Origin: Jacaranda mimosifolia
Lineage: Eukaryota; Streptophyta; Magnoliopsida; Lamiales; Bignoniaceae
Reading direction: 5' to 3'
Length of the DNA: 64,000 nucleotides
Assembly (NCBI GenBank): GCA_018894105.1
Contig: CM032126.1
Coordinates: 12,799,001-12,863,000, forward strand
The translations under genes and the position numbers were made by a program. The number at the start of each line of letters is the position of its first letter. The first letter of the stretch is position 1. The notes under the pieces were generated by a model. The model was not told the DNA's origin, did no database searches, and saw nothing but the letters and a program-made list of their open reading frames with translations. Positions 11,803 through 23,829 of the stretch are shown here, piece after piece.

Positions 11803-11818
11803 TTGAAAATAGGGGGCT
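11803..11818 (+). promoter_or_regulatory. Polypurine tract of the Tat-type element
   Basis: The purine-rich run ttgaaaatagggggct abuts the 3' LTR start (TG at 11819). It would prime plus-strand DNA synthesis. Confidence 0.7.
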
Positions 11819-12150
11819 TGATAATGTGACTAATTAAGTCTTCAAGGGTAAGAAAGTAAAAATGAATTAAGAATGCCCAATTGATTAAGTAAATTAATCA
11901 ATAAAAGGCCACATAGTTCAATTGACTGAGTCCACTAAGAAGGGCATCTAGACCGTAGTGTGTGTCGGAGCCCACTAAGAAAACTACTATAACCACTGTA
12001 TTTCAGCGTCAAACTGGAGACATAAAATCATTTGCAAAAAGTCGAGGTCTAAAACTCTTTGCACCATATTTCAGAAAAAAGAAAAAGAATTTAAAAAATT
12101 GCTAACTTATAAAAAGGACTCTAACTTCATTTCTAAGCAGCATAATTGCA
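11819..12150 (+). repeat. 3' LTR of Tat-type element
   Basis: It runs from TGATAATGTGACTAATTAAG to cataattgca, giving TG...CA ends. It aligns with 5749-6061 over its length. It is 332 bp against 313 bp for the 5' copy. Confidence 0.8.
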
Positions 12151-12456
12151 CATCAATCCCACCATGAGTTTTTTAAAGAGTTCATGTTTAAATATTCTTT
12201 ATATGTTTTTTATTTTTTAATTTTAATATCGATGGTGTTTAGGTTTATTTTGTCAAACCATTATCGATTGGGGCAAAATAAATCCAAATGTATTTAAAAT
12301 ATTTTGGGTTTTGGCTTCAAATGCCCTCCAAAACTTTTAAATCCCAAAATACGCTTTTCAAGTAATCATTTTTTTAATCTCACAATCATCGTTTAATTAT
12401 TACACAAATATATATATATATATATATATCGCACTCATTATATCTATACATAAAAT

Positions 12457-13107
12457 CAATACAAGAAAACACCCATTCATTAACAAAAAGTTTGTGACAA
12501 AGAGGATTCAATCACAATTGTGATGATTTTTTGATGGGTTACTATTGAATTTAAAAAAATGAGCAAAAATATATATTAGCTATGATACTTATGATGGATA
12601 TGAAGAGTATACATTAATACGAAGAGTTCGTCACAATTTTCATAACTCTAAATATGATTCTCCGATCCGTGATGGAAATTCTATCACAAAATTAGTTTTG
12701 TAACACAATATATTTTTGTCACAAAATTGATTAGTGACAAAGCATATACTAACAGATTTGTGAAATAAATCTATCATAGAATGATGGACTCTATTAAATT
12801 TGTGACGGACTTATTTCACAAATTCGTTAGTATATGCTTTGTCACTATTAGTTTTTTGACAAAAATAAAACAAGTTATTGTGATGGAATTTCCATCACGA
12901 ATTGAAAAATCATATTTAGAGTTATAAAATTTGTAACCGATACTTCACATTAGTATATACTCTTCGTATCCGTTACAAATGTCATAATTAATATATATAT
13001 GCTTATTTTTTTAAATTCCTTAGTAATCCATCACAATTGTCTTCATACTGTGATGGAACCCCTTTGTCACAAACTTTCCATTAGTGAAATGGTATTTTGT
13101 TGTAGTG
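12457..13107. mobile_element. Fold-back element, two arms of about 325 bp
   Basis: The whole element is one inverted repeat: the left arm from 12457 (CAATACAAGAAAAC) pairs with the right arm ending 13107 (reverse complement CACTACAACAAAAT), meeting near 12785. Words such as gtttgtgacaaag, tgtgatggaaatt and tagtgacaaagcatatacta recur in both arms. The termini resemble the CACTACAAGAAAA ends of CACTA-type elements, and the flanks aat and aaa are compatible with an eroded 3-bp duplication. No ORF is present. An (AT)n run precedes it at 12408-12429. Confidence 0.8.
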
Positions 13108-13238
13108 AAAAAGTAGTAAATCTTATCATTACCAAATTAATCCTATTAAAAATAATTTGATTTGACATCTATAATAGAAAATGTTCTCTCCCAAAATAAA
13201 TATAAAAATCTACTTGGAAATCTAATTACTCTTAAAAT

Positions 13239-13511
13239 ATTATGTATTGCATTCTCTAACGAGTTTAAATTTAAATATATTTAAATATAAAATTTAAATA
13301 TACATAGTGTTTAAGCATATATTATATATATTAGAAAATTTAAAATTTTCTAATTTAAACATAGTGTTTCTTCTTATTATGTATTGCATTCTCTAATTTA
13401 AATATAAAATTCTGTGGAGCCAAATTCTCATAAAACAAGTCATTATATTTAAATTTTGAATTTTATTAAGTAAAACACTATGTTTTCTATGAGAATTTGG
13501 CCCCACAAAGA
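13239..13511. repeat. Direct repeat pair and 30-bp-arm stem-loop
   Basis: The word ttatgtattgcattctctaa occurs near 13240 and again near 13377. At 13411-13440 and 13481-13511 two arms pair around ccaaattctcat and atgagaatttgg, making a stem of about 30 bp with a 40-base loop. It may be a small MITE. Confidence 0.7.
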
Positions 13512-14195
13512 ACAATAAGAAAAAAAAATGTGAAATTTGACCACTTTTGCATACTAATTGCAGTCTTTTGAGAAAAAAAATATATAAGACGAAGAATGAA
13601 AAATTCTCTCAGCACGAGGAAAGAAGTGCAAAAATCAAAAGGGATTCACCAATCTTACACTGATCACGCGACTCTGACTCACCAATATGCGTGAATAACA
13701 ATTTTGATTGTGTCCAAATATGCTCGTGAATTCATGTGATTGATTTTGCAATTTTCTTTTCTTGTTCTCATTTTTCAATGCATACTTGAACGCAGTAAAT
13801 TAGCCAAATTAATGAGCTTATTTCTCAGCTCGCTCAAGACCGTCAATTTCTCTGATATTTCTTTTTCAAGTAAGAAGATCCAAAAGCAAATGGGCATCAC
13901 TTTTAGGGTTAGAAAACAGAAGCTCAACAAGATTGGAGGTCATGGATGACTTTTTCCAAGTGGGTTATTTTCTATCTTGACAAAGAAAGCATTATTTAAG
14001 GTCATGAACTGATAAGTTCCACAGTCTAATGCCATCCATAATAACCATCAAGTAATGTATATCTCATCTATAGGGATCTGTCAATGTTAATAGGATATGG
14101 AAAATCTTGGGCCATTTTCAACTGATAGTGAAAGCCAATAAGAAAACAATTAATGTGCGGTCATTATCACTAATTTACCTACTTTGGTTAGGCCT

Positions 14196-14226
<31 letters not shown>

Positions 14227-15984
14227 ATATATCTCATACATTAATACTGGCTGAGAAAATGCAAATATTTCTTTGTTCGACTTAGGAATAGAGGGGAAAA
14301 AAAAAAAACTATTGTTAACCTGAGAAAAAAATTATATCGTAAACCCAATTTGAGGTACAAACTCATCAGACATATATCCACGGGATAACATGACGTTTTT
14401 TGACCAGAAAAATTTAAGTGTGAGAAAAAATTATATCGTGGATGTATAGTTTGGGACTATTGTTTCATCATATTTAATTTCCAAGTAATGGGTTTCCATT
14501 GCTAGATATCTCAATATTCTCAGTTCATTAAAGAATTTTTTTTTTTATAAAGAAACTGCATTTATCCAGTAAAATCCATCTATGAGTAACACACACACAC
14601 ACACACACACACACTACGGTATAAGAATCCAACGAGAAATAAGATAAGCGCCCATATTTTTTATGGATTCAATTTAAAGCTAAAATCAGCCTCGTAAGTG
14701 TTGAATTGAGGAATTTCAATCCATATTTCTTGAGAAGATCTCGTTGTCACGGGAGAAACAATAGATGGTTGAAAATATGGTATTCTTGAGTTTTTTGTCC
14801 AAGCCCATGTGACACTTCAAGTGTTTAATTCCTCTTCAACGATTTGTATTATACAAATATATGTATTGACATTTATTTATTTCTCATCAATTTATATAAT
14901 AGCTAAAAAACAACTATTCAAACCTAGCTATACAAGTATAATTTCTACACATTAATTAGAAATTGACTTTAATTTTCTAATTAATTCAAAATTTACACAG
15001 ATCGAGCATACAATGAAAATTCAAGTTTTGTGATAGCGCCCTACAATTTATATGAAAGGTGCCGTTAGCAATAAAATTATTTTGTGCAAATTATTAATGG
15101 AGCTTGATGGAACTCTTTAAGAGTAATATTAAATGTCTTGCTATCTAGCTATCACGTTCTTCACTTCGTTAGTTCATTCTTGCTTTCCCTTTTTTCTTTT
15201 TTTCCCCTATGAAATTTGATATTTCTTGAAAGCGTGCATGGAAATATGGATCCAAAAGGTATGTTGCACCAATTAATAACAGTATTAAGGTCGTGACATA
15301 TTTTTCTTTTTTATTATTATTATTATTTTCCTGAAAGTTGTAAGCTTTTGAGCTTATACGATATTCAATATATTCTATTTTATTAATAAACATATATACT
15401 AATTTTTTTTTAAATGTTATATTTGGATGTAGAGTTTAAATTTGAGAAGAGATTGGATTTAAGGATCTCAAATATTAGATGAATTTAGAATCTACCATAA
15501 TGAGAAAAAATGACTTAGATTGAATACTGAAGTATTTAAATCAAAACAACCTAATAAATTCGTTCATATGAATTTGAAATCCTTAAATTTCTAATTCCTT
15601 CAATTACATCTTTTAGAAATATAATACAATTTGTTTCCTACTTTAAGGTTCACTTAGATATACTCTATTGATCATTAATGCTTTATTTTTGATAAAATTA
15701 TATTCCCTTTTATATTCTAGTTCTTATACTTTTATGTCATCTCAAGTCATAAGACAAATTACTTGATTATATTAAATGATTCTAGTTGAGAAACCTCCTA
15801 CTCGCCTAACAACTTATTAGTATTACAATTTGAACCCTTGGCTTGCCATGAAAAATGATACAAACTTCATTGTTGATATATATGGAATTTGTCCAAATCA
15901 TTATTTGTAAATTTTTTTATCAAATATTCTTACATACTCATAAAATTCCAACTTTTTAAAATTTTTTTTTGAAGGATAAATAGT
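13512..15984. other. Unrecognised AT-rich stretch with microsatellites
   Basis: No gene or element is recognised. Simple repeats are (AT)n(GT)n(AT)n at 14196-14232 and (AC)n at 14589-14613. Around 14320-14340 and 14425-14440 a word gagaaaaaattatatcgt occurs twice. The 69-residue open stretch at 13740-13949 has no recognisable motif. Confidence 0.6.
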
Positions 15985-16665
15985 ACCTTCTAAATTTGTG
16001 CCACTTGGCTATATATCACTTTGAATTCACTAAATTTTGTTATTTGACAGGAAAAAGTTCATATACTTCTCAAACTCTTTTACAACATGTAAACTATTTG
16101 AAATAAAAAATATTAAAACATATATATATATATATATATATATCTTACTTCAAATGATAAAGTTGCAGATATACATTATTTTTTAATATTTTCTTTTTTC
16201 CTTACTCTTTTTTATCGTCAAAATCCAAAAATCCAAACATAGCTATAAAGATAATGTAAAATAAGAAAATGTTGGGGAGATGTTAGAAGAGTCCATCATG
16301 ATTTCGTATTTGACAAATACATATAATGCTATAATATAAATACTATCATTAGTACTTCATTATATGACTATGTAATCACTTAAGAAACTATTAATTAATT
16401 TACCACGCAATTGATTCCGATAAGAAGAAGGATTGTCACCATTAAAGGTCGTAGTCAAGATCAAGATATCTTTGTAGAAATTTATCTAATTTGAGAAATA
16501 TAATGTTGCCCTTGGAATTATGTAATTGTATGTGATATGGACCGTATCAGATACACAGTTTCTATATTCGTATTCGTTTAACTTTTAATATTTGGATATG
16601 GGTACGACTTTGATGGATAGTTTAAAATGATATCCGAATTCATATTTGTCGGATATCGATCGAAT
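15985..16665. repeat. Dispersed duplication, copy 1
   Basis: It matches 26933-27605 nearly base for base, in the same orientation, from accttctaaa to cggatatcgatcgaat. The match covers about 550 bp of ordinary AT-rich sequence plus the first 130 bp of the hAT-like element at 16536. An (AT)n run at 16121-16143 is shorter in copy 2. Confidence 0.9.
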
Positions 16666-17319
16666 TCGGATATATCCGTATTTAATTATAATTATTCAAA
16701 TGCATTTATATTTTATTAAACTTATCCGTATTCGATTTTTTTTATATTCATATTTTATGATAATTATTTAGATATTTATTTACGAATATCCAAATACTTG
16801 AATCTATGAACCTATAACAAATACATATTTTAATTAATAGAAGAAACTATATAATTTCATTAAAAAGAAAGCAATCAAACAAATAGTATAATTTCTAATT
16901 AATAATTGACCTTATAATTGATTATTAGTACTTAATAATAATAATAATAATAATATTTAAATATATTAATTATAAAGTCAACCAACAATAGTTATGTTGA
17001 TTAACTTTATTCTTCAATTTTTTCTCTATATTACAACAATTTTTTAAGTTTATTCTTTTTTCTTCTCAATTCTTCAATTATAATTTCTATACATACATAT
17101 ATGGATTATGAGATTTTTATTAGAAAAATATAAATAATATATTATTTAATAAATATATATTTGGAGCGGATATTAAACGAATCGGATAAGCATTTACCAT
17201 ATTCATATCCAATCGTATATCTACTAATCAAATATTGATAATATCTACGGATAAATTTTGTATAAACGAATACGAATACAAACAGTAAACGAATTTTCAA
17301 ATATCTATTTACAGCCCTA
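16536..17319. mobile_element. Degenerate hAT-like MITE (TAGGGCTGTAAA family)
   Basis: The right end reads, reversed, TAGGGCTGTAAATAGATATT and ends at 17319. The left end from 16536 is an eroded version sharing gatac and the later word ttcgtattcgttta. Both arms contain ggatat and cgaat words in opposite orientation. No clean 8-bp duplication is seen. A truncated relative with a better-preserved left end (tatgggctgtatcggatac) lies near 27475-27605. Confidence 0.6.
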
Positions 17320-17659
17320 CACATTGCACATATTGATTTGCTTGACAATATTTTACAAATTATATATTGACTTCGCCCGTAATGTAAAATTTTGTTTTTT
17401 GTTTTTATACATGTGCCGAGGGCGTGGAGATGTTGCAATTTTATTATATTTTTATACGTGTTAATGTTATAAATGGGTCGGGTTGTAAATGGAAACTAAA
17501 AATGAAAGCAATGCTTGCCTGTTGGAAAGCATCTCAATGATTGATCCATGGTAAAGTCCAAGATTGCAGCACTTGGATCAGCCCACATTGCAGTTTGGAA
17601 TCATGTCCAAAACCGTTGGGCCATGGACAGTGAAAAGTTTTCAAATGCTTACAAGGTGT

Positions 17660-18632
17660 TAGGGCTGTCAATGGATCGGATTTTAATCTGAATCCGATCC
17701 GAATTTTAGAATTTTTATTCGATTAAAATATCTATGGATGAGATCTAATTATAAATATCCATAATCAGAAATAAGTGGATCGAATATGGAATTATACAAT
17801 CCGATCCGATAAAGATCCGAATCCGAATTTTATTAAATTGATAATTATATAGTATAAATTATATTAATGAAGACTTTTGACTGGAATGCAATATATGTGA
17901 TATTATAATTGATAATGCCCTAATTTTTTTATTTCTTTGAAGCAATTAATTTAATAAAGTAATTATATATATACGTATGTTTCATATTATAGCCTAAATA
18001 CATAATTTATAATGGCTTATGCATTGTTTTATTAAATATATTATTAAATTGATAATTATATAGTATAAATTATATTAATGAAGACTTTTGACTGGAATGC
18101 AATATATGCGATATTATAATTGATAATGCCCTAATTTTTTTATTTCTTTGAAGCAATTAATTTAATAAAGTAATTATATATATACGTATGTTTCATATTA
18201 TAGCCTAAATACACAATTTATAATGGCTTATGCATTGTAAAATATACATTACCGAATGATCAATTTGATACAAGCCCCATGGATTATGCCTTAAATCTTT
18301 AGCTTTTGCAATGATATGATAAAAAGTTATGAAAAAAAATCTAAATTTGAGCTCTCTTAACTTTGTAAATATTATATTTGGATTAAAAGGTAATATTGAA
18401 ATCTCATATAACATGTTTTATAAGACGGTTCTTTCTAATAATATAAAAATTTAAAGAACGCAAATTTTTTTTGACTTTCTTATCGGGTTTCGATTTTTAT
18501 CGGATCTGGAGATGAAATTGGCATGCATGGATCCTATAGGACTTGGATTCGGATTTGATTATATATACATGTTATCGAATTCGGATTCGAATTATCTTGA
18601 TTTGATCCAAATCTGACCCGTTAACAGCCCTA
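17660..18632. mobile_element. hAT-like non-autonomous element with perfect 8-bp TSD
   Basis: The termini TAGGGCTGTCAATGGATCGG (17660) and, reversed, TAGGGCTGTTAACGGGTCAG (18632) are flanked by identical 8-bp direct repeats caaggtgt at 17652-17659 and 18633-18640. An 8-bp target duplication with short inverted ends is the hAT hallmark. Subterminal regions are rich in ccgatccgaat-like words. No transposase ORF is present. Inside lies a 198-bp direct duplication, annotated separately. Confidence 0.9.
17830..18238. repeat. 198-bp direct duplication inside the hAT-like element
   Basis: Copies at 17830-18027 and 18041-18238 (offset 211 bp) both begin ttattaaattgataat and end ggcttatgcattgt. I count only about two differences (tgtgat/tgcgat and acataa/acacaa), so the duplication is far younger than most repeats around it. 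Confidence 0.95.
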
Positions 18633-18640
18633 CAAGGTGT

Positions 18641-20166
18641 CACCATTTCCCTTTTACGTTGTAAGTTTTAGTCTATTGCTTCATTAACTATAATCTTCTT
18701 TGTATTTTAGATTGCATTTGGCTGGCCAGATATGGATTTGAGGAAATAATTTGTATTTAGGTAGTCGAAAGATTAATTTGAAATTGCAATAATGATTAAG
18801 AATAACTCGAAACAGGTGCTGACGAATAAAAAAACAAGTGTTTCTTTCTTTATATCTATATATACTAGTGGTTGGTGTACACATGATGCATGTACATTCA
18901 ATAAAAATGAAAAGTAATTGTACTATGATGATATTACTTCAAAACTCGAGTAACTTAAAAATAATTACTATAATAAAAAAAAATCAATCAATTAGCACCA
19001 GATTAAGACTCTTTCCGGAAAAAAAAAATTATAGACAATAGTAAAAGAATAATTTAAATGAGAGAAATCATATATACTTGCTGGAAGAAGTTGGAAATAT
19101 AAAAAGAAAACTACAAAGAAACAAATATATGCACTATCATATATAACCTTCATATAACTATTATGTAGTAGTAGTGGAGATAGCAGTGGATTAATAGTTA
19201 TTCTATATGGATATGTGGATTTAAAAAAGAAAAAGAGAGTGTTTTAGGAAAGTAAGATCACACTAAAAAGGTACAAATTCTTTAATAATAATAATAATAA
19301 TAATAATAATATTATGATGATTTTTCAAATCTCAGATTAATTATTAAAAATTCCATGACATTGAGCCAATTTAGAAAAAGATGCCTCTAAGTTTAAAGTC
19401 ATAAATTCCACCAGCACCAAGAGAAGGCCATTAAAATTAACGTATACATTTTTTTTTAATTATTATTATTTTTATCCTTGATGAAAAGTTTAAAGAAAGG
19501 CTGAAAATTTAAAATGGGCAAAGACTTCTTTACCCATGGTGTTTTGATTGTAAAAGACCTCCACCATTGCCGTTTTTAAATACGAATCCTTTCGCATTCT
19601 CTCATTTTCAGTCTCATCGTCTCACCATTGTGTAATAGTTAAGTATTGCCGTACCTCCCCCACTCCAGTTTTAGAAAATAATAGAGCAGAGTTTAGAGAC
19701 AGTCACCGACCCGACCCATTTCTCAGGGGAAGTTTTGAGAGGAAGAAATCAAGGCAAGATTTAAGCCTTTTTATAGTTCGACCTTCACTTAAAAGGTGAT
19801 GTAGATCTTCAGTTGAGGCAATAGATACAGTAAATGTTGAGTTTCCACCATCGATACGAAAAGAATGAGTTTGCCTGAATTTCAGAAAAAATGCTTTAAT
19901 TTTTTTCTTTTACGAGATTCATCATGTTTGAAATAAACAATACATATGTTAGGTAAAAAAGGGGATGAAAATAGATTAATATCATTCCTTACACAAAAGT
20001 TTACGGTCTTTTATGTTTGGATCAAGAAAGTTAGTGAACAAAAGACTAAAAAAAAAAATGTAATAAAGAAGGTTGATTTTTTTTTTTTCCCCGAGCTGGT
20101 CGCCTTTATTATTTTATTTTTATTTTTATTTTTATATATTCACTCTTCATGTCTATCTTCACTAGT
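18641..20166. other. AT-rich stretch with no gene seen
   Basis: It contains an (AAT)n run at 19283-19312. A 99-residue open stretch at 19946-20245 is low-complexity lysine- and phenylalanine-rich and overlaps the end of the next element, so it is not called. Confidence 0.55.
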
Positions 20167-20169
20167 AAC

Positions 20170-20854
20170 CACTACAATAAAATCAAGCATTAAAAATACT
20201 AAAAAATTTCACTTAAATAATATTATAGTGACAATTTATATTTAATGATAATTTTTAAAAGTGTCGCTTGTAGCGATGTAGCTAAATGTATAAATGTCAC
20301 TAAATTATCTTTATTTTGGCATTAATAAAATGCAACAAAAAATTTATCAAATGACACGTTAAAATGTTATGAAAAATGCATTAAATAACATGTTAAAATG
20401 CTATTAAAAATTATTTTAAACGATGCCATGAAAAATTGCATATAGTGGCAGGTTAAAACGTTACAAAAAATCATTTAAATGCCACTAAATATTTTATTAT
20501 AGTGACATGTTTTTCTGACTATCACCATATTATTTTTGTGTGTCTATAAATCCCACTAAGTTAGTGTCACTGAATGTTTTATGACGTTTTTGTTCAAATG
20601 ACACTATAACTATATATTAATGACATTTTTTCTGAAAAAAAATTAGTGACACTAGTTAAATCTCTTTGAAATATATTTATCTTGTTATTTTCAATCAAAT
20701 GTCACTATTTTGTCTGTCAGTTAATAATAAAATGCCACCAAATATTAAATTATAGTGGCATTCTTTTGTAACTATCACCATAATACTTTTTTATGTCATT
20801 ATATTGTAAAATGTCATCAAGTTAGTATCACTAAATGTCAATTTTCTTGTAGTG
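20170..20854. mobile_element. Mini-CACTA element with AAC target duplication
   Basis: It starts CACTACAATAAAATCAAG and ends attttcttgtagtg, the reverse complement of CACTACAAGAAAAT. The 3-bp repeat aac is at 20167-20169 and 20855-20857, as CACTA (En/Spm) transposons create. The body is a string of short words such as aatgtcact, tagtgacat and aatgccac in both orientations. It shares long word order with the 2-kb element at 39629-41645 (for example gtgtagctaaa.gtataaat and aacaaaatgcaacaaaa), so it looks like a shorter member of that family. Confidence 0.88.
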
Positions 20855-20857
20855 AAC

Positions 20858-22230
20858 TGCACTAGAGGTCAGCCAGCCAAGAAAGTGACGAAATGAGGAT
20901 TGATATAAGGGATCATGTTAGGATGGACAAAAATAATGTGAGATGGTAACATTGAAGTATCTATCCTTAGATGCAATAGGTTGTGAGTTACACTCTCTTT
21001 CAGACCATGTAGATTTGAATTAGGATAACTTGATCTCTTGACAACAAACAAGCTTGATAAAATTTGATTGAATCTTTACTGACAACATATTCAAGCTTAG
21101 AGGGAGCTATCTGACTCACGTGGAGCCTTATGAGGAGTTGATATGCATTAACCTCCTCGTGAAATTAGACTAGAAATAGATAGGTATCTTTGTAAGCTGT
21201 TAGTCTGAAGGAGGTAAATGTAATGTTCTTTTTAATATTTAGGAATTGTTCTATGTAACATGATTTGTAAGTTTTGACATCTTTATGGAGTAAATGCTAA
21301 TATTCATAAATATTTTCGTGACTTCTTTGGAAAACAACAAAATAAGCCTATTTAGCATTAAAAGATAAAAATCATGAAAACGTATACAAAATGAAGTAAA
21401 ACTTTGCTCAAATGGTCCAATGTGAATAATATAAAAATTATAACTAAAAATTATAACTACTACACCCCCTAAAAATTGAAAATATTATAAAGAGACCGAA
21501 CAAGGTTTTTATCTTAACACATTTGCTGAACAATACCTCTGGAGTAAAGTTAAACTTTTAAATATATTTTTTCCCCTAATTTCTGCATTTTTTATGGCAA
21601 TTGACAAATTATGCAATCTCTAAGATGGAGCGAATGCCGAAAGCTATTTGTAATTCAGAATTTATTTATGATAATTTTTTGTAAATAAACTAAGCCATGT
21701 GGATTTTTAATATATAAATCTGTACGAAAATGGGGTTGGCGTCCGTTTTGAAAATCAATTTAGTATTAGGCTTCTACTCCTAGAACGCACTTGCATAGAG
21801 TTTGAGCTCGAGTTGTGAAAATGATTCACTAGAGTTTTTGATTTTGGGAGTTGGGTTTTATACTAATTAAAATCTTTGGTGAACTCCGACGGTCCGACCT
21901 ACTTAAATTGGATAACCCATTGAGTGTGCTTAAACTTGTAGGCTCATTGACCCCTTTTTATTTAATTAATTTAGTGTCTTATTTAGTTTTTACCTTTTGC
22001 TTTTAGGGTCTTAATTATCATTTATTTTAGCTTACCTCACTTAGTTTAATCGTGATGAGTTTGATGACTGATTAAAACTAATCTCTCCATGAGCCTAAAT
22101 TGTGTTCTTTATGGTTTTGGCTATTTATTTCCTTCTTCCCTTGGAGTCCTTTCATCAGTAGTTAAGGAATCGTTGTTAGTGTTATTTGTCCCTTGGGATC
22201 CCCAGTGAAGCTTTGCGGCTGCGAATAACT
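20858..22230. other. Unrecognised stretch, possibly old gypsy 3' region
   Basis: No domain is recognised. The wording near 21100-21210 and 21870-22200 is less AT-rich and runs directly into the tandem-repeat block at 22231, which suggests the 3' region of an LTR element. This is inference from position. Confidence 0.4.
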
Positions 22231-22972
22231 TATACTTTTTTGAGGAGCTTTGTGCTCTAGAGGGGCCTTGAGAATTTCGGCAAATCTATCCGCTCTAGGA
22301 TCGCTTAGGATTTCTGGTGCAGCTCTAAGCTTCATAAATGACTTAGAATTTCTATGGAGCTTTAGCTGTGGAGATCTTCTTGGATTTCTAGCGGAGCTTT
22401 GTACTTTACAAATAATTTAGAAATTTTTGTGGAACTTCGGGCTTTGGAGATCACCTTGGATATCCAATGGAGCTTTATGCTTCACAAGGGACTTAGAATT
22501 TTCTGTAAGCTTTGTACTTAACGAATGACTTAGAATTTCTCTGTGGAGTTTTAGGCTCCAAAGATCACTTAGGATCTCTAACAAAGTTTTATACTTTGTG
22601 ATTGACTTAAGATATTTTGCAGAGGCTATTCCTTTGTTGTAGGTGTCATAAACAGTAGCAATGGTAGTTGGCTATGGCCACTCGGTTGTTGGGGTTGGGG
22701 GTAGCCAGCCCCTTTCTTTAATGTTAGTCACCTAAGGAGCAACTATCTTTGGAGACAATCCCACAGTCGGTAGTCCCCAAGGTCGTCTAGCGGTGCTTCA
22801 GACTCTATTAATGACTTAAATTATTTTTGGAGCTCTATGCTCCATGAATAACTTGCAAATAATTCAGAGTAATTTTAATGTTTTACGCTCCGTAAACATC
22901 TTAGAATTTTTTATGAGCTTTATGCTCCATGCATAATTTAGAATTTCTCTAGAGCTTTACTATCCATTAGTC
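22231..22972 (+). repeat. Tandem repeat block with a unit of about 37 bp
   Basis: The word ggagctttatgcttc, followed by gtgacttagaatttctgt, recurs about ten times in 22236-22625. Alternate units carry gctttggagatcacttagga, so the higher-order period is about 75 bp. After an unrelated 165-bp interruption (about 22625-22790) several more units follow to 22972. It resembles, in style only, the repeats in the 3' region of the Tat-type element at 8591-9460. Confidence 0.8.
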
Positions 22973-23829
22973 CATAGTTGTTGAGTAGGGGTTGGAATCA
23001 AAGTTTAAGTTTAGAGAGGAGAGAATTACAATATTTGATATCATTAGACTATCATAATATGTGTTAATAATTGTCAAATCATGACTACTTAAACTATTAG
23101 TTGTGACAATTAAGCTGTTATTTTAATAAATAAAAGCTATTACTTAATATTAGTTGTCATTAATGAAAATTTTCATATTGCTACTTAACTTTGCCATTAA
23201 TTTTATTTTTTTCATAGTGTATTTGCAACAAAGTTAATTAGCAACCTATACACATACATACACACACATGCTACCTGTGTGCATAAATTTGCTTGACCAC
23301 TTATAAAATTTACACTTATAGTAATGAAAAATAATAAAACATTAACTCATTTTAGCAAACAACACATAAATTTTAATGCAATTTAACAACATCCATACCG
23401 AATAATATGTAATATTAACTCTCGATTAACATAATTTATATAATGACAAATAATTTCCATGTTAGTTCAAAAAATTAAAAATTAAAAAAATCCAAAGATT
23501 ATTGCTTTCTATTTTCTCCACAATATAAAATCTCATCAACTATAAAGCATTTAGGAATTCTTTTTCCTTTTACCTAATTCTTGCTAGCTAAATTCTAAAT
23601 AAAATACAATTGTAAAGAACTAGCTTTGTGGGATAGGAAGAATACATAGTTGGCTTGTAGATTATGATAGGATAGAAAGGAAAGCAGAGAGAAGAAAGAA
23701 TATAAGAGAGAGAAGTTATTATGGAGTAAAATTACATTTGAAATCTTAGAATTTTTCTCCACTTAATAAAAAATACTTGAGGGCATAAACAACATTTTAA
23801 TAACAACTATATAGTGCAAATTCTATAAC
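22973..23829. other. AT-rich stretch with no gene seen
   Basis: Several short self-complementary words occur (near 23080-23220, ending ttttcatagtg), perhaps a decayed MITE. Nothing coding is recognised. Confidence 0.5.

Larger units (their letters stand above)
5749..12150 (+). mobile_element. Tat-type Ty3/gypsy element lacking most of pol
   Basis: Diverged LTRs (5749-6061 and 11819-12150) bracket, in order, a TGGCGCC primer site, a gag remnant, a protease remnant, a long non-coding 3' region with two tandem-repeat blocks, and a purine tract. No reverse transcriptase, RNase H or integrase is seen between protease and 3' region, where a full element would carry several kilobases. No clear 5-bp target duplication is visible. 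The layout (gag-protease, long repeat-bearing 3' region) is typical of the Tat lineage. The element is dead: both coding remnants are full of stops. Confidence 0.8.

Noticed and set aside
13740..13949. 69-codon ORF after a short AT-rich leader
   Set aside because: No motif, no homologous wording and no visible promoter or gene structure.
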